This document shows, one piece after another, positions 45,429 to 56,791 of a DNA stretch of 64,000 nucleotides. The translations under genes were made by a program, and so were the position numbers. The notes below the pieces were generated by a model, which saw nothing but the letters and a program-made list of their open reading frames with translations, had not been told where the DNA came from and made no database searches. This DNA is from Hyphomicrobiaceae bacterium (GTDB lineage: Bacteria; Pseudomonadota; Alphaproteobacteria; Rhizobiales; Devosiaceae): NCBI GenBank assembly GCA_020638095.1, contig JACKJF010000004.1:434001-498000 (forward strand), written 5' to 3'. The stretch's first letter is position 1. Each line of letters starts with the position of its first letter.

Positions 45429-47584
45429 TCGTCCTCATCGTCATGTTCGGCGATCGCGCTGCCGCGGCCGGACAGGGACGGATTTGTCATGAAATAGCGG
45501 TGGGCATTGATCGCTTCTTCCCCTTCGGCGGGGTGAATGCGTTCGGAACTGCCGTCCGGGAGCACCTGCCAGCTTTGCTGGTTGTCCCTGAGATAGGTCA
45601 CAAGAATTCGATCGAGAATCTGCTTGTGCACCGTCTTGTTGAGAACCGGTACCAGCGCCTCGACTCGCCCGTCGAGGTTGCGCTGCATGATATCGCCCGA
45701 CGAGATATAGACCCTCGCCTTTCGAGACGGCAGCTCGTTGCCATTGGCAAACGCGTAGATGCGATGGTGTTCGAGAAAGCGTCCGACAACCGATTTGACC
45801 CGGATATTGTCCGAAAAGCCCGGAATCCCCGGTCTGAGACAGCAGATACCCCGTACGACCATGTCGATCTGAACGCCAGCCTGGCTGGCCTCGTAGAACT
45901 TGTCGATCAGGTCCGGATCGACGAGCGCGTTCATCTTGAACCAGATCGCCGCCGGCAGGCCGTTTCGGGCATTCTCGATTTCGGCATCGATGCCGTCGAC
46001 GAGCGTCTGGCGCATGTTGATCGGCGAAACCGCCATCGCTTCCAGCTCGGTCGGCCGCGCATAACCCGTCACGAAGTTGAACACCCGCGCCACATCCCGC
46101 GCCAGCATCGGGTTGCAGGTGAAGTAGCTGAGGTCGGTGTAAACCTTGGCCGTGACCGGGTGGTAGTTGCCGGTGCCGATATGGCAATAGCTGACCAGCT
46201 TGCCCTTCTCCCGCCGCACCACCTGTGAGAGCTTGGCGTGCGTCTTGAAATCCACGAACCCGTAAACGACCTGCGCTCCGGCTCGTTCTAGGTCGCGCGC
46301 CCAGCGGATATTCGCTTCTTCATCGAACCGCGCCTTGAGCTCGACCAGCGCGGTGACGGATTTGCCCGCTTCGGCCGCGGCGATCAGTGCCTTGACGATC
46401 GGGGAATCGTTCGAAGTCCGGTAAAGCGTCTGCTTGATCGCAACCACGTCGGGATCAAGCGCCGCCTGCCGCAGAAACTGCGCGACGACATCGAAGCTCT
46501 CGAAAGGATGATGGACGAGAATGTCCTTCTGCTTGATCGCGGCGAGGCAGTCGCCGTTGTGATCGCGAATCCGCTCCGGAAACCGGGCCAGGTAAGGTTC
46601 GAACAGCAGATCCGGCCGGCCTATGCGGCAGATTTCGGTGGCGTCGGCAAGGCCGAGAAACCCCGACCCCTCGAATACGTCGTTGAGCGGAATGCCGAGC
46701 TTTTCGGCGATCTGCCGCCGAAGTGACTTGGGCATGGTGCGTTCGACTTCGAGGCGGATCACCGTGCCACGCCGGCGCTGCCGAAGCGCCGTCTCGAGGT
46801 CGACCACCAGATCGGCGGCCTCGTCGTCGATTTCGATTTCGCTGTCGCGGATGATGCGGAAGGCACCGACGCCGGAAATCTGGCAACCGGGGAACATCAT
46901 GTCGAAGAACAGGTGAACCACCGTCTCGATCGTCACAAGTTCGATCCGGTCGCCCTCGGTCAGCGCACCCGGCAGGTGGATGAAGCGATCGACATGGTCG
47001 GGAATACGCACCAGCGCCAGCATGCGCGTCCCGTCCTTGCGAATGAGGTCGAACGCGATCGAAAAGCCGAGATTGGGAATGAACGGGAACGGATGCGCCG
47101 GATCGACTGCCATCGGCGTCAGAACCGGGAAGAGTTCTTCGCGATAGAGCCGGTCGAGATACTCGACCTGTTCCTGGCTGAGATCGGCCGATTCGTGAAT
47201 GACGACGTTTTCGTCGATCAGCGCATCGCGCAGCGTCTGCCAGTGGTCTTGCTGCTCGAGGTGCAGATGCTGCGCCAGAACCATGATTTCGTCGAGCTGC
47301 TCGCTGGCCGTCAGCCCGTCAACGCTTCGCCGCGCCGTTCCGGTCCGCTGCATGCTTTTAAGGCCGGCAACGCGCACCATGAAGAACTCGTCGAGGTTGC
47401 TCGCCGAAATCGACACGAACCGCAGCCGCTCGAGTAACGGATGCGCCGTGTTGCCCGCCTCCTCCAGCACCCGCATGTTGAATTGCAGCCAGGAAACTTC
47501 GCGGTTGACGAAACGGGCCGGGCTGTGGCGCAGCGCCTCAACATCGGGCTCGATCGTTTCGTCCTGCATCAATGCTTCATTCAT
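45425..47584 (-). CDS. ppk: polyphosphate kinase (PPK1)
   Basis: Makes polyphosphate from ATP. It has 719 residues with the N-terminal domain beginning [15 protein letters not shown], the [15 protein letters not shown] region, and phospholipase D-like halves; CHIGTGNYH (about 468-476) holds the phospho-accepting His. The length is typical. Downstream of hda and coupled to ppx, it forms the make-and-break pair for polyphosphate. Confidence 0.96.
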   Translation of the reverse strand: MNEALMQDETIEPDVEALRHSPARFVNREVSWLQFNMRVLEEAGNTAHPLLERLRFVSISASNLDEFFMVRVAGLKSMQRTGTARRSVDGLTASEQLDEIMVLAQHLHLEQQDHWQTLRDALIDENVVIHESADLSQEQVEYLDRLYREELFPVLTPMAVDPAHPFPFIPNLGFSIAFDLIRKDGTRMLALVRIPDHVDRFIHLPGALTEGDRIELVTIETVVHLFFDMMFPGCQISGVGAFRIIRDSEIEIDDEAADLVVDLETALRQRRRGTVIRLEVERTMPKSLRRQIAEKLGIPLNDVFEGSGFLGLADATEICRIGRPDLLFEPYLARFPERIRDHNGDCLAAIKQKDILVHHPFESFDVVAQFLRQAALDPDVVAIKQTLYRTSNDSPIVKALIAAAEAGKSVTALVELKARFDEEANIRWARDLERAGAQVVYGFVDFKTHAKLSQVVRREKGKLVSYCHIGTGNYHPVTAKVYTDLSYFTCNPMLARDVARVFNFVTGYARPTELEAMAVSPINMRQTLVDGIDAEIENARNGLPAAIWFKMNALVDPDLIDKFYEASQAGVQIDMVVRGICCLRPGIPGFSDNIRVKSVVGRFLEHHRIYAFANGNELPSRKARVYISSGDIMQRNLDGRVEALVPVLNKTVHKQILDRILVTYLRDNQQSWQVLPDGSSERIHPAEGEEAINAHRYFMTNPSLSGRGSAIAEHDDEDD

Positions 47585-47617
47585 CTGGATTTATCCCGGC
47601 TTGGATGTGGCCCGTTA

Positions 47618-48331
47618 TCATTCTGCGCCGTCTTCGTCATTGTGTTGTGCCTGCGGCCGCATCGCAAGCGCTTCGGCGGCCAATGCACGGGTAATCGCAC
47701 GGCCTCTGGCAAGGCTCAGGCGGTCAAGCAGCCGTACCATCTCGACGACCTCGGCAACGGAGCGCTCCATGCGCGCGAGCAGATAGGAAACCACTGATAG
47801 GTCGACCGACAATTGCCGGTCGGCCAGCAGTTTGACGAATATCTGTGTCAGTTCCGCGTCATCGGGCTCGCCGAGCACAAAACGTGTCGCCAGCCGCGCC
47901 CGCGATTTCAAATCATCGGTCAGGAAGGTCCAGCGGTCGATCGGAGCCGAGGCGGTCATCAGCACCGGCCGCCCGGAACGCATGGACGCGTTGATGAGGT
48001 GAAAGAGTTCGCTTTCGGCCGATTCGAACTGGTCGAAATCGTCAATTACGACCGGGCGTTTGTCCTCGTCCAGCAGTTCCGCCAACCGTTTGCTCAGCGG
48101 ACCCGTTGCCGGCTCGATCAGCAACGCGCCCGAGAGGTTGGCGAAGATGTGTGCCAGATGCGTCTTGCCGCTCTTGGCAGGTCCTTCGATGAGGCAGAGA
48201 GGCGATGACCAGCCGGGAAACGAAAAAAGATAGTCGTAGGCTAATCTGTTGCCGCTCCAGACGACCAGATCGTCGCGGGAATAAGAATCGCGCGAAGGCA
48301 GGTCCAGCGGCAATTGCCCGTCAAAAGTCAT
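47618..48331 (-). CDS. hda: DnaA regulatory inactivator Hda
   Basis: A 237-residue AAA+ protein related to DnaA domain III. Residues 6-11 are QLPLDL, a beta-clamp binding motif near the N-terminus, followed by Walker A GPAKSGKTHLA and Walker B VVIDDFDQ. Bound to the sliding clamp it stimulates ATP hydrolysis by DnaA and so prevents re-initiation. It has no helix-turn-helix, which separates it from DnaA. It lies between the AI-2E permease and ppk genes. Confidence 0.92.
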   Translation of the reverse strand: MTFDGQLPLDLPSRDSYSRDDLVVWSGNRLAYDYLFSFPGWSSPLCLIEGPAKSGKTHLAHIFANLSGALLIEPATGPLSKRLAELLDEDKRPVVIDDFDQFESAESELFHLINASMRSGRPVLMTASAPIDRWTFLTDDLKSRARLATRFVLGEPDDAELTQIFVKLLADRQLSVDLSVVSYLLARMERSVAEVVEMVRLLDRLSLARGRAITRALAAEALAMRPQAQHNDEDGAE

Positions 48332-48357
48332 GGTGCCAGCCTGCTCGACAATCCGGG

Positions 48358-49479
48358 CTATTGTTCGGCAACCGGGCTGATTTCCGCCGGTTCGGCCGGG
48401 ACGGGCGCAACGCCGCTGGGTTCGCCATCATTGTAGAGCGGACCCTCGCGGTATTTCCGGATGGCGAAGCGCACAAGCACGCCCGTAATAGCAACGAACG
48501 GCACCGCCAGCAAAAGTCCGACAAAGCCAAAAAGAATGCCGACGGCAAACAGCGAGAACATCAGCCAGACCGGATGAACGCCAATGCTCGAGCCGACGAA
48601 TTTCGGATAGAGGATGTTGCCTTCGATGAACTGGCCAACGAGAAAGATGCCGAGGATCAACCCCACCAGCCAGCCGTTCGGCCAGAACTGCACAAGTGCG
48701 ACGCCCATCGAGAGCACGAACCCGACCAGAAACCCGATATAGGGGACAAAGCTCAAAAGCCCTGCCGTTACGCCGATCGCAAGGCCGAAATTGAGCTGCG
48801 CTAGTGACAGAGCAATGCCGTAATAGGCCGCCAGGAGAAGCACCACGGAGCCCTGCCCGCGCACGACGCCGGCCATGGCCCGGTCGATCTCGCCGAGAAC
48901 GTAGCGGATTTCGTCGCGATGCGCGCGCGGCAGGAGATTGTCGATGGTGCCGGTCAGCTTCTCCCAGTCAAGCAGCAGGTAGAAGGCAACCACCGGCGTC
49001 ACGATCAGCAGACCAAGCGCGTTAAGAATGGTCAGCCCGCTCTGCATCACCTGCGCCGTCAGGTTTCCGGCAATCGAAACCCCGCTGCGCAACAGATCGG
49101 AGAGTGAATTTTCAAAGCGCGCGAACTGCTCGTCTCCAAGATAGGCATGCAGTTCCGGCAGCCACTGATTGATGAGCTTTTGCAGCTGCGACACGTAGCC
49201 TGGCAGAAGCTGGCCGAGACTGATCACCTGCGGGATGACCAGCGGCACCACCAGCAGAAACGCCCCCACGACAACGACGACGACGATCGCCATGACGATT
49301 GATGTGGCCCAGAAGCGCGGAAAGCGATGCTTTGCCAGCCAGTCCACGGCGGGATTGAGTAGATAGGCCAGCCCCAGTCCCACGACGAATGGCAGAAGTA
49401 TGCTACGGAAAACCCAGAGGGCCAGAACCGTGAACCCGAGGAGCGCGATCCAGATCCAGAACTGTTTCTGTAGACTCAT
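48358..49479 (-). CDS. AI-2E family transporter (PerM-like)
   Basis: A 373-residue permease-like protein with about eight helices and the PF01594 architecture (N-terminal helix pair, a soluble loop about 130-200, then a bundle ending [18 protein letters not shown]). The substrate is unsure; family members handle AI-2, Na+/H+ or lipids. The ATG at 49479 fits the hydrophobic N-terminus. It is first in the minus-strand unit with hda, ppk and ppx and divergent from purM. Confidence 0.9.
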   Translation of the reverse strand: MSLQKQFWIWIALLGFTVLALWVFRSILLPFVVGLGLAYLLNPAVDWLAKHRFPRFWATSIVMAIVVVVVVGAFLLVVPLVIPQVISLGQLLPGYVSQLQKLINQWLPELHAYLGDEQFARFENSLSDLLRSGVSIAGNLTAQVMQSGLTILNALGLLIVTPVVAFYLLLDWEKLTGTIDNLLPRAHRDEIRYVLGEIDRAMAGVVRGQGSVVLLLAAYYGIALSLAQLNFGLAIGVTAGLLSFVPYIGFLVGFVLSMGVALVQFWPNGWLVGLILGIFLVGQFIEGNILYPKFVGSSIGVHPVWLMFSLFAVGILFGFVGLLLAVPFVAITGVLVRFAIRKYREGPLYNDGEPSGVAPVPAEPAEISPVAEQ

Positions 49480-49610
49480 GCCACCATCCGCCTTGCGTGC
49501 ATCGGGCCAACCCGGTATCAGCGCGGCCAACCGCACCGCCGCTTCTTAGCAATGATGAGCGGCCCTGCCAATCTGCCCTTGCCGCATGCGAAAGACCGGA
49601 ATCCGAGCAT

Positions 49611-50687
49611 ATGAGCGCCCCTCAGGAGCCCCGTCGCAACCATCTCGATTACCGGCAGGCCGGCGTGGACATCGATGCCGGCAACGCGCTTGTCGAGGCG
49701 ATCAAACCCGCCATCCGGTCCACCAAACGCCCAGGCGCCGACGGTACGATCGGCGGATTTGGCGGACTTTTCGATCTCAAGGCGCTCAACTATCGCGATC
49801 CCGTTCTGGTGGCTGCAAATGACGGGGTTGGCACCAAGCTCCGCCTCGCCATCGATAGCGGTCACCTTGACGGCGTCGGCATCGACCTCGTCGCCATGTG
49901 TGTCAACGATCTCGTTGTTCAGGGCGCCGAGCCCTTGTTTTTCCTCGACTATTTCGCGACCGGCAAACTGGACATCGCCGAGGCGGCCCGGGTGGTCGAA
50001 AGCATTGCCGAGGGCTGCCGCCAGGCCGGCGCGGCGCTGATCGGCGGCGAAACCGCCGAAATGCCGGGCATGTACCACGGTGGCGATTTCGATCTGGCAG
50101 GTTTCGCCGTGGGCGCCGTCGAGCGCGAAGCCCTGCTGCCGCGAACCGACATTATTGCGGGCGACATCCTGATCGGGCTCCCCTCTTCGGGCGTTCACTC
50201 CAACGGCTTCTCGCTTGTCAGAAAGATCGTCGAAGTTTCCGGCGCAAAGCTCCATGACCCGGCGCCATTTGCGGCGGGAATGAAACTGTCCGAGGCGCTG
50301 CTCGTTCCGACCCGCATTTATGTGCGGACCATCCTCGATGCACTCGCGGCGGATGCCCCGATCAAGGGCCTGGTTCACATTACCGGCGGCGGCTTCATCG
50401 ACAACATACCGCGCATTCTGCCCGAAACGGTTGCCGCCAACATCGACCTTGCAGCAATCACGGTGCCACCCGTCTTTTCCTGGCTCGCGAAAGAAGGCGG
50501 CGTGGCTGAACGCGAAATGCTCCGCACCTTCAACTGCGGCATCGGCATGATTCTGGTTGTGCCGACAGACGAGGCCGAGCAGACATGCAACCTTCTGAGC
50601 GGTTTCGGCGAAACGCCCAACATCATCGGTGAACTAGCCGCGCGCGAAGGCGACCCCGTCACCTTCACCGGTGCGCTGGATCTTTAG
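49611..50687 (+). CDS. purM: phosphoribosylformylglycinamidine cyclo-ligase
   Basis: AIR synthetase, step five of purine synthesis (FGAM + ATP to AIR). The 358 residues include the start SAPQ...[12 protein letters not shown], the GGFGGLFDL loop, [10 protein letters not shown], and the Gly-rich [14 protein letters not shown]. The length is normal. purN begins three bases after its stop. The ATG at 49611 was preferred to upstream in-frame starts because of homology. Confidence 0.96.
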   Translation: MSAPQEPRRNHLDYRQAGVDIDAGNALVEAIKPAIRSTKRPGADGTIGGFGGLFDLKALNYRDPVLVAANDGVGTKLRLAIDSGHLDGVGIDLVAMCVNDLVVQGAEPLFFLDYFATGKLDIAEAARVVESIAEGCRQAGAALIGGETAEMPGMYHGGDFDLAGFAVGAVEREALLPRTDIIAGDILIGLPSSGVHSNGFSLVRKIVEVSGAKLHDPAPFAAGMKLSEALLVPTRIYVRTILDALAADAPIKGLVHITGGGFIDNIPRILPETVAANIDLAAITVPPVFSWLAKEGGVAEREMLRTFNCGIGMILVVPTDEAEQTCNLLSGFGETPNIIGELAAREGDPVTFTGALDL

Positions 50688-50690
50688 TCA

Positions 50691-51281
50691 ATGACGGCGA
50701 AAGCCCGCGTGGCCATCCTGATATCGGGCCGTGGCTCCAACATGGAGGCGCTGGTACGCGCCAGCCAAGCGGCGGACTATCCCGCACAAATAGTCGGCGT
50801 CATTTCCAACAGGCCTGATGCCAAGGGACTCGATTTCGCCCGGACCCAGGGCTTGCCGACTGCGGTATTTCAGTTGAAGTCCTACCCGGACAAGGTGGCC
50901 ACTGACGCGGCAATTGTATCGCAGCTTGAAGCGTGGCGCGCCGAATGGGTGTGCCTTGCCGGGTTCATGCGCGTTCTTTCGGCCGATTTCACCCGCCGCT
51001 GGTGGGGCCGCCTGATCAACATTCACCCGTCGCTATTGCCCAAATACAAAGGTCTCGACACGCATTTGCGAGCCCTGGAGGCAGGCGAAACGGAACACGG
51101 CTGTACGGTTCATCATGTCGTACCGGAAATCGACGAGGGTCCGGTGATCGCCCAGGCACGCGTGCCTGTTCTCCCCGGCGACACACCGGACACCCTCGCC
51201 AACCGCGTCCTCATCGAGGAACACAAGCTCTATCCCGAGGCTCTCGCAATGGTCATCCGCGAGAGCCAGAGCCCTCGTTAG
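50691..51281 (+). CDS. purN: phosphoribosylglycinamide formyltransferase
   Basis: Transfers a formyl group from formyl-THF to GAR. The 196-residue protein has VAILISGRGSNMEAL and the catalytic set in NIHPSLLPKYKG (Asn, His) and PEIDEGPVI (Asp). It is three bases from purM, so they share an mRNA. The end overlaps the convergent secreted-protein gene by four bases. Confidence 0.95.
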   Translation: MTAKARVAILISGRGSNMEALVRASQAADYPAQIVGVISNRPDAKGLDFARTQGLPTAVFQLKSYPDKVATDAAIVSQLEAWRAEWVCLAGFMRVLSADFTRRWWGRLINIHPSLLPKYKGLDTHLRALEAGETEHGCTVHHVVPEIDEGPVIAQARVPVLPGDTPDTLANRVLIEEHKLYPEALAMVIRESQSPR

Positions 51282-51715
51282 GGCAGAATGCTCACGAGCA
51301 CGTACGGCCCACTTCCGCCCTGCCAGATTTCGACCCACACCATCACATTGTTGTTGACGATCAGCTGGCGAACGCTTGAAGCCATGCCGCCGCGATCGAC
51401 CATGTTCGTCATCAGTCCGCGATGGGTCAGGCTGGTGAAATAGTTGTCATACTGGTCGTCGTAATCACCCGTGCCGTAACGGTGATAGTTGGCGCGGTCC
51501 TGTTGCAGAACTTGCGCTGCCGTCGTCAGGCGCACGCCGGACGAATTGAAGTGGTCATGGGGCGACAGATAGGCCTGATAAGAGCCAAGCATCGAATCCG
51601 CGCGCGCCAAACCAACGAGAAGTATGAGCGCTGCGGTTGCAAGCAGCAGCACCAGAACGGACCGCATGGCGGCGGCCCCGGCGCTGTCGGAGTTGCGGGT
51701 TCTTGAGTGAGACAT
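51278..51715 (-). CDS. secreted protein, rhizobial type, unknown function
   Basis: A 145-residue exported protein: signal sequence (MRSVLVLLLATAALILL...) after a 16-residue polar start, then a YLSPHDHFNSSGVRLTTAAQVLQQDRANYHR segment in which conserved residues recur in rhizobial proteins I have seen. The start at 51715 is fixed by a near-perfect GAGGAGG ribosome site five bases upstream. The function is unknown. It is convergent with purN. Confidence 0.75.
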   Translation of the reverse strand: MSHSRTRNSDSAGAAAMRSVLVLLLATAALILLVGLARADSMLGSYQAYLSPHDHFNSSGVRLTTAAQVLQQDRANYHRYGTGDYDDQYDNYFTSLTHRGLMTNMVDRGGMASSVRQLIVNNNVMVWVEIWQGGSGPYVLVSILP

Positions 51716-51895
51716 TGTAACCTCCTCGGATGAAACCCTTCCGGAACTTTATGACACTGACTCTGCCGATATTTCCAAACGTTGCGGTAGATCAAATTCG
51801 CCATCAAAATGCGTGAGCCGACCCATCACCAAAATCGGTTCGACAGGGTGCCTCCGACCGCCTAGCGTTGGGCCTTCGCATTGGAGAATCGGCCC

Positions 51896-52786
51896 ATGTC
51901 CCTACGCTACTGGCTCCTCATCGGCGTGCTTGGCATCATTTGGGGGAGTTCGTTCCCCCTCAACGCCATCCTCAACCATGATCTCGCGCCACTCTGGATT
52001 TCCGCCGGACGCGTCGGTGTGGGTGCGCTGACCTCCTGGGGAATCGTTCTGTTTTTGCGAAAGAAACTGCCCCCATTGTCCCCGATCTACCTGCACTTCC
52101 TGCTGCTCGGGACGCTGAGCTACGCGATTCCGTTCGCCCTTTTTCCGCTTTCCCAGCATGCTCTGCCCGCCGGTGCTGCCGCCATCATCAACGCCATGAC
52201 CCCGATCATGACCGTCGTCGTGTCGCACTTCTGGCCGGGTGGGGAGAAGGCCACGCTCAACAAGTCGATCGGCGTCATTGCAGGTTTTGTTGGCGTTGCC
52301 GTTATGGCCAGTCCCGCCCTCGAACACGGCATGTCGGCCGAAGTCTGGGCGGTGTTCGCCTGTCTTCTGGCGACCCTCTGCTATGCCTTCGCGCTCAATT
52401 ACACGCGCTCGCTGCTCCACGTCGATCCGGCGGTGCTGGGCGCCTGCGCCCTCTCAGGTGCAACGATCAGCGCCGTTGTTGCAGCCACCATCGTCCACGG
52501 CGCGCCCGCTGTTCCATCGGCGGCGGGATGGGGCGCCCTTCTCGCGATCGGGATCATCGCCACCGGCATCGCCTTTCAGATCATGTACCGCATTCTGCCG
52601 GTCGTCGGGGCGACCAATTTCTCGGTGACCACATTCATCGCCCCCGTCTCGGCCATCATCCTTTCCGTGAGCTTTCTTGGCGAAACGATTCAGCCGCTTC
52701 ACGTTTTGGGCATGGCATTCATCTTTGCCGGGTTGCTTCTGATCGACGGACGGCTCGTCCGCTGGCTTCGCCAGCGGCCCGCTTGA
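51896..52786 (+). CDS. EamA/DMT-family transporter
   Basis: A 296-residue transporter with ten predicted helices in two EamA repeats (first near GIIWGSSFPLNAI, second near LLATLCYAFALNYTR). It exports or imports small metabolites; the substrate cannot be told. The ATG at 51896 has GGAGA upstream. Confidence 0.88.
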   Translation: MSLRYWLLIGVLGIIWGSSFPLNAILNHDLAPLWISAGRVGVGALTSWGIVLFLRKKLPPLSPIYLHFLLLGTLSYAIPFALFPLSQHALPAGAAAIINAMTPIMTVVVSHFWPGGEKATLNKSIGVIAGFVGVAVMASPALEHGMSAEVWAVFACLLATLCYAFALNYTRSLLHVDPAVLGACALSGATISAVVAATIVHGAPAVPSAAGWGALLAIGIIATGIAFQIMYRILPVVGATNFSVTTFIAPVSAIILSVSFLGETIQPLHVLGMAFIFAGLLLIDGRLVRWLRQRPA

Positions 52787-52807
52787 CGCGACGCCCGGCG
52801 CAGAGGC

Positions 52808-54007
52808 CTATCGCCCGCGCCGGAAGGCCATGAGCACTGCAAGCGACAGGCATGCAATCGCGGCGCCTGTCCAAAAGGTCGCACCGGGTCCAAATTGAGC
52901 CCAGATGAGCCCTGCCCCAAAACTCGCAGCGAGCAGGGAAAGACCTGAAACCAGATTGAATACGCCGAACCCGGTGCCACGGAGTTCGGCAGGTACGGTG
53001 TCCGCGACGAGGCTCGACAAAAGTCCCTGCGTCAGGCCCATGTGGAGGCCCCACAAGACCAGTCCGATGCCGAAGCCAAATAGCCCGCTTGCCAATGCAA
53101 GCACGACGTCGGCGAGCACCAGTGCCACAAGGCCAACGGCCAGCAAGGTCGTTTTCTTCATGCCGTCCGAAAGAACGCCCGCCGGGTAGGAACTCAAGGC
53201 ATAGACCGCATTCATGACCACCAGCACAACCGGTGCCAGAACGATGGGCAGGCCGACATCCTGCGACTTGAGAATGAGGAAGGCTTCGCTGAACCGCGCC
53301 AGCGTAAAAAGACCGGCGAACGCGGTAACCCCCCAGAATGCGCGGCCGAGGCGCGCAAGGTCTTTTGGCGCCAGAGGGACCGTTGCCTTTTGCGGTTTTT
53401 GCCGCGTCTCCGGCTCGCGCACCGCGAAAATCAGAATGGTGACGCAGGCAAACGCCGGCAAAACGGCGGCCCAGAACGTGACGCGAAAATTGTCCGCCGT
53501 AAGCCACATCAGGCCGATGGCGATTGCCGGCCCGAGCAGAGCCCCGATCGTGTCGAGCGATTGCCGCAGGCCAAAGCTCGCGCCCCGCAACTCCGGCGGC
53601 GCGATATCAGCCACCAGAGCGTCTCGCGGCGCGCCCCTGATGCCCTTGCCAACACGGTCGACGAACCGCGCCACCATCAGCCAGCCGATGGAACTCGCAA
53701 GGGGAAATATCGGCTTGGTCAGCGCCGCGAGCCCGTAGCCGATGACCGCCAGCAACTTGCGCCGGCCGAGCCAGTCCGAAATCGCTCCAGAGAAGATTTT
53801 CGTGATCGACGCGGTCGCCTCGGCAATGCCCTCGATGAGACCGACAAGCGCGGGCGACGCGCCCATTGCCGTGACGAGATAGACCGGCAGGAGCGCATGG
53901 ATCATCTCCGACGAGACGTCCATCAGCAGTGACACCATGCCGATGGCCCAGATGCCGCTCGGAATTTGCCGCCAAACCGGCTGCCGCCCGTTCGCCGGCG
54001 GAGCCAT
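52808..54007 (-). CDS. MFS transporter
   Basis: A 399-residue transporter with 12 helices. MFS motif A appears as SDWLGRRKLL after helix 2, and a second-half equivalent is SDGMKKTTLL. The substrate is unknown. It starts two bases after the gatB stop on the same strand, so it may be carried at the end of the gat transcript. Confidence 0.9.
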   Translation of the reverse strand: MAPPANGRQPVWRQIPSGIWAIGMVSLLMDVSSEMIHALLPVYLVTAMGASPALVGLIEGIAEATASITKIFSGAISDWLGRRKLLAVIGYGLAALTKPIFPLASSIGWLMVARFVDRVGKGIRGAPRDALVADIAPPELRGASFGLRQSLDTIGALLGPAIAIGLMWLTADNFRVTFWAAVLPAFACVTILIFAVREPETRQKPQKATVPLAPKDLARLGRAFWGVTAFAGLFTLARFSEAFLILKSQDVGLPIVLAPVVLVVMNAVYALSSYPAGVLSDGMKKTTLLAVGLVALVLADVVLALASGLFGFGIGLVLWGLHMGLTQGLLSSLVADTVPAELRGTGFGVFNLVSGLSLLAASFGAGLIWAQFGPGATFWTGAAIACLSLAVLMAFRRGR

Positions 54008-54008
54008 G

Positions 54009-55490
54009 TCAGATGCCCAGCTTGCGCTTCAGGATTTCATTGACCGCCTGTGGATTGGCCTTGCCCTGGCTCGCCTTCATCACCTGGCCAACGAACCAAC
54101 CGATCATCGTTGGCTTTTCCTTCGCCTGCGCCACCTTGTCGGGATTGGCCGCGAGAATGTCGTCGACGACCTTTTCGATCGCGCCCGTATCGGTGACCTG
54201 TTTCATACCGCGCGACTCCACGATTTGGGCCGGGTCACCGCCCTCCGTCCACACGATCTCGAATAGATCCTTGGCAATCTTGCCCGAAATGTCGCCCTTG
54301 CCGATGAGGTCGACAATTGAACCCAGCTGCGAAGCCGAAACCGGACTGTCGCCGATCGCCGTGCCATCCTTGCTGAGCCGTCCGAACAGTTCGTTGATCA
54401 CCCAGTTGGCGCTGAGCTTGCCGTCGCGGCCCCGGGCCACCGCCTCGTAGAAATCCGCCGACTCCCTGTCCGATACCAGGACCGAAGCATCGTAGGGCGT
54501 AATGCCGTAGTCGCGAACGAAGCGGGCATGCTTTTCGTCCGGAAGCTCGGGTAAGCCCTCGGCCATTTTGGCTATGAAGGCATCGTCGAATTCCAGGGGC
54601 AGAAGGTCCGGATCGGGGAAATAGCGATAATCGTGCGCCTCTTCCTTGGAGCGCATGGACCGCGTTTCACCGGATTTCGGGTCGAACAGCCGCGTTTCCT
54701 GGTCGATGGACCCACCATCTTCAAGGATGTCGATCTGCCGCCGCGCCTCATATTCGATGGCCTGACCGGCAAAACGCACGGAATTGACATTCTTGATCTC
54801 GCAACGCGTGCCGAATTCACCGCCCGGCCGGCGCACCGAGACGTTGATATCGGCGCGCATGGAACCCTGTTCCATGTTGCCGTCACAAGTGCCGAGATAA
54901 CGCAGGATCGTCCGAAGCTTACTGAGATAGGCCCGCGCCTCGCCCGAAGAACGCAGATCGGGCTTTGAGACGATTTCCATCAGCGCCACGCCCGACCGGT
55001 TGAGGTCGACAAAACTCATGTTCGGATGCTGGTCATGGATCGACTTGCCGGCATCCTGTTCGAGATGTAGCCGCTCGACGCCGATCTGGACGGTTCCATC
55101 CTCACCCATGTCGAGCAGCACCGTGCCTTCCCCGACGATCGGGTCGAGATACTGGGAAATCTGGTAGCCCTGCGGCAGGTCGGGATAGAAGTAGTTCTTC
55201 CGGTCAAAGATCGAGCGCTTGTTGATTTTTGCCTTGAGCCCGATGCCCGTCCTGACTGCCTGGCGCACGCATTCCGAATTGATCACCGGCAGCATGCCCG
55301 GCATCGCCGCGTCGACGAACGACACGTTGGAATTGGGCGGCTGGCCGAATTCAGTCGAGGACCCGGAAAATAGCTTCGATTCGCTCGTGACCTGGGCATG
55401 CACCTCCATGCCGATGATCACTTCCCAGTCACCGGTCGCACCCGCGACGAAATTCTTCGGGTTCGGAGTACGCGTATCTACAAGGGTCAT
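54009..55490 (-). CDS. gatB: aspartyl/glutamyl-tRNA amidotransferase subunit B
   Basis: The kinase/tRNA-binding subunit of GatCAB, which turns Glu-tRNA-Gln (and Asp-tRNA-Asn) into Gln- and Asn-tRNA. The 493 residues include [48 protein letters not shown] and the C-terminal GatB/Yqey helical domain. The ATG at 55490 overlaps the GNAT gene stop by four bases (ATGA), indicating coupling. Confidence 0.96.
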   Translation of the reverse strand: MTLVDTRTPNPKNFVAGATGDWEVIIGMEVHAQVTSESKLFSGSSTEFGQPPNSNVSFVDAAMPGMLPVINSECVRQAVRTGIGLKAKINKRSIFDRKNYFYPDLPQGYQISQYLDPIVGEGTVLLDMGEDGTVQIGVERLHLEQDAGKSIHDQHPNMSFVDLNRSGVALMEIVSKPDLRSSGEARAYLSKLRTILRYLGTCDGNMEQGSMRADINVSVRRPGGEFGTRCEIKNVNSVRFAGQAIEYEARRQIDILEDGGSIDQETRLFDPKSGETRSMRSKEEAHDYRYFPDPDLLPLEFDDAFIAKMAEGLPELPDEKHARFVRDYGITPYDASVLVSDRESADFYEAVARGRDGKLSANWVINELFGRLSKDGTAIGDSPVSASQLGSIVDLIGKGDISGKIAKDLFEIVWTEGGDPAQIVESRGMKQVTDTGAIEKVVDDILAANPDKVAQAKEKPTMIGWFVGQVMKASQGKANPQAVNEILKRKLGI

Positions 55491-56020
55491 GTCTTCTTGC
55501 CCGATTTGATTGGTGTGTCCTGAAGGATAGTCAGCGGCTTGGCCAGCCGCACGCCGTTGCGTTCCGGCGGATGCCGGTCTTCGCGCCCGCGCGGCATGAT
55601 CGGGCGATATCCGTGACGGTGATAAAACCCCATGGCGCTCTTGAGTTCGGCAAACGTGTCGAGCCACAGGTGCGTCTGCCCTTCGAGCATGGCCAGCGAT
55701 TCGAGCCGAGACAGAAGCAGCGAGCCGATGCCCTGACGTTGCGCTTCAGGCGCGACGAACAAAAAGGCGACATAGTTCGGCATCCGCCCCCGGCCGATCC
55801 AGCCGACCGGCCGCTCGCCTTCCCGCGCCACGATGATGCGGCGGATATTCTGGTCGGCGAACTGCCGGAACCGCGCATATTCGCGCATCCGAAGGCCCGG
55901 CGTGTCCCCAACGAGCGGCAGGATGTCGGCGCACCACGCGTCATAGGCGATGCCCGCCAGCCGCCGCACCTCTTCGGTCCGCGCGCCTGAAAGTCTGAAA
56001 TGGTGAGCGCTTGTACCCAT
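55487..56020 (-). CDS. GNAT-family acetyltransferase
   Basis: A 177-residue N-acetyltransferase with the CoA-binding motif [19 protein letters not shown] and a [10 protein letters not shown] end. The acceptor is unknown. It lies just after the chorismate mutase gene and overlaps gatB by four bases. The ATG at 56020 was chosen over 56050. Confidence 0.86.
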   Translation of the reverse strand: MGTSAHHFRLSGARTEEVRRLAGIAYDAWCADILPLVGDTPGLRMREYARFRQFADQNIRRIIVAREGERPVGWIGRGRMPNYVAFLFVAPEAQRQGIGSLLLSRLESLAMLEGQTHLWLDTFAELKSAMGFYHRHGYRPIMPRGREDRHPPERNGVRLAKPLTILQDTPIKSGKKT

Positions 56021-56021
56021 T

Positions 56022-56342
56022 CTAGCGTTTCTGTTTCGAATGGCGGGCACGGATGATGCCCTTTTCGTAGTTCACGTTCCAGTCGATCAGTGTCCGCCAG
56101 ATTTCCTCGGCCTGATCCTCGTCAAGATCGAGTTCGGCCGCCCGCGCCCGTGTCTTGGCGATCACCGCATCTATCCGGGCGGCGTCGAACGCCTCGTGCG
56201 GGTCGTCCTTCAACTCGGCCATGCGGGTGACGTATTGATGCCGCTCGGCAAAGAGCGCCACGAGATGCCGATCGAGCCGGTCGATCTCGGCGCGAACGTC
56301 TTCCTTGGTCATGCAGTCGTCGGGAAGTTTGATGTCGGACAT
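56022..56342 (-). CDS. chorismate mutase, AroQ class
   Basis: A 106-residue single-domain AroQ-type mutase converting chorismate to prephenate for Phe/Tyr. The helical motifs MTKEDVRAEIDRLDRHLVAL, FAERHQYVTRMAELK and AEEIWRTLIDWN carry the conserved Arg/Lys/Glu set. It has no fused prephenate dehydratase or dehydrogenase. It is followed two bases later by the GNAT gene. Confidence 0.88.
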   Translation of the reverse strand: MSDIKLPDDCMTKEDVRAEIDRLDRHLVALFAERHQYVTRMAELKDDPHEAFDAARIDAVIAKTRARAAELDLDEDQAEEIWRTLIDWNVNYEKGIIRARHSKQKR

Positions 56343-56430
56343 GGCAACGGTTTCAGGTCAAATCACTCAGGCGAGAATTGCACCGGGCAGCGCCGAATAG
56401 CAACCGCATCAAATCGGGCGAAACGCAGCC

Positions 56431-56745
56431 CTATCCGTTCGGATTGGAGAAAACCTCGGCCAGATGTTCCCACTCTTCGGAAACCGAAGGGCGGGACCGG
56501 CGCGTGCCGGCACGCCGGTACCAATAGTCCGAATTGCCCATGTCCGCCTCGATCCAGTGGGCGAGAGCATGCACCACATCAACCATGGGATTGCCCTCCT
56601 CATACTGGCAGATCAGGTGGGCCTTTTCCCATTCGGGGCCGACCTTGAGCTTCCCCTTCTTCAGCCACCATAGGGCCTGCAGCGGGCGCGAGATGCCCGA
56701 GGGAGGGTCGGATTGGTCGAACGTATCGGAAAGCAGGTTTGTCAT
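56431..56745 (-). CDS. conserved protein of unknown function
   Basis: A 104-residue protein. Conserved alphaproteobacterial proteins share its LQALWWLKKGK...WEKAHLICQYEEG...VHALAHWIEADMGNSDYWYRRAG pattern, which is probably a short helical repeat fold. The function is unknown. The ATG at 56745 was chosen. It lies 46 bases after gatA on the same strand. Confidence 0.75.
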   Translation of the reverse strand: MTNLLSDTFDQSDPPSGISRPLQALWWLKKGKLKVGPEWEKAHLICQYEEGNPMVDVVHALAHWIEADMGNSDYWYRRAGTRRSRPSVSEEWEHLAEVFSNPNG

Positions 56746-56791
56746 CGCCAGAAGATGGAGCATCCAAACGGATGGCGCAAGGCGCAGGGCC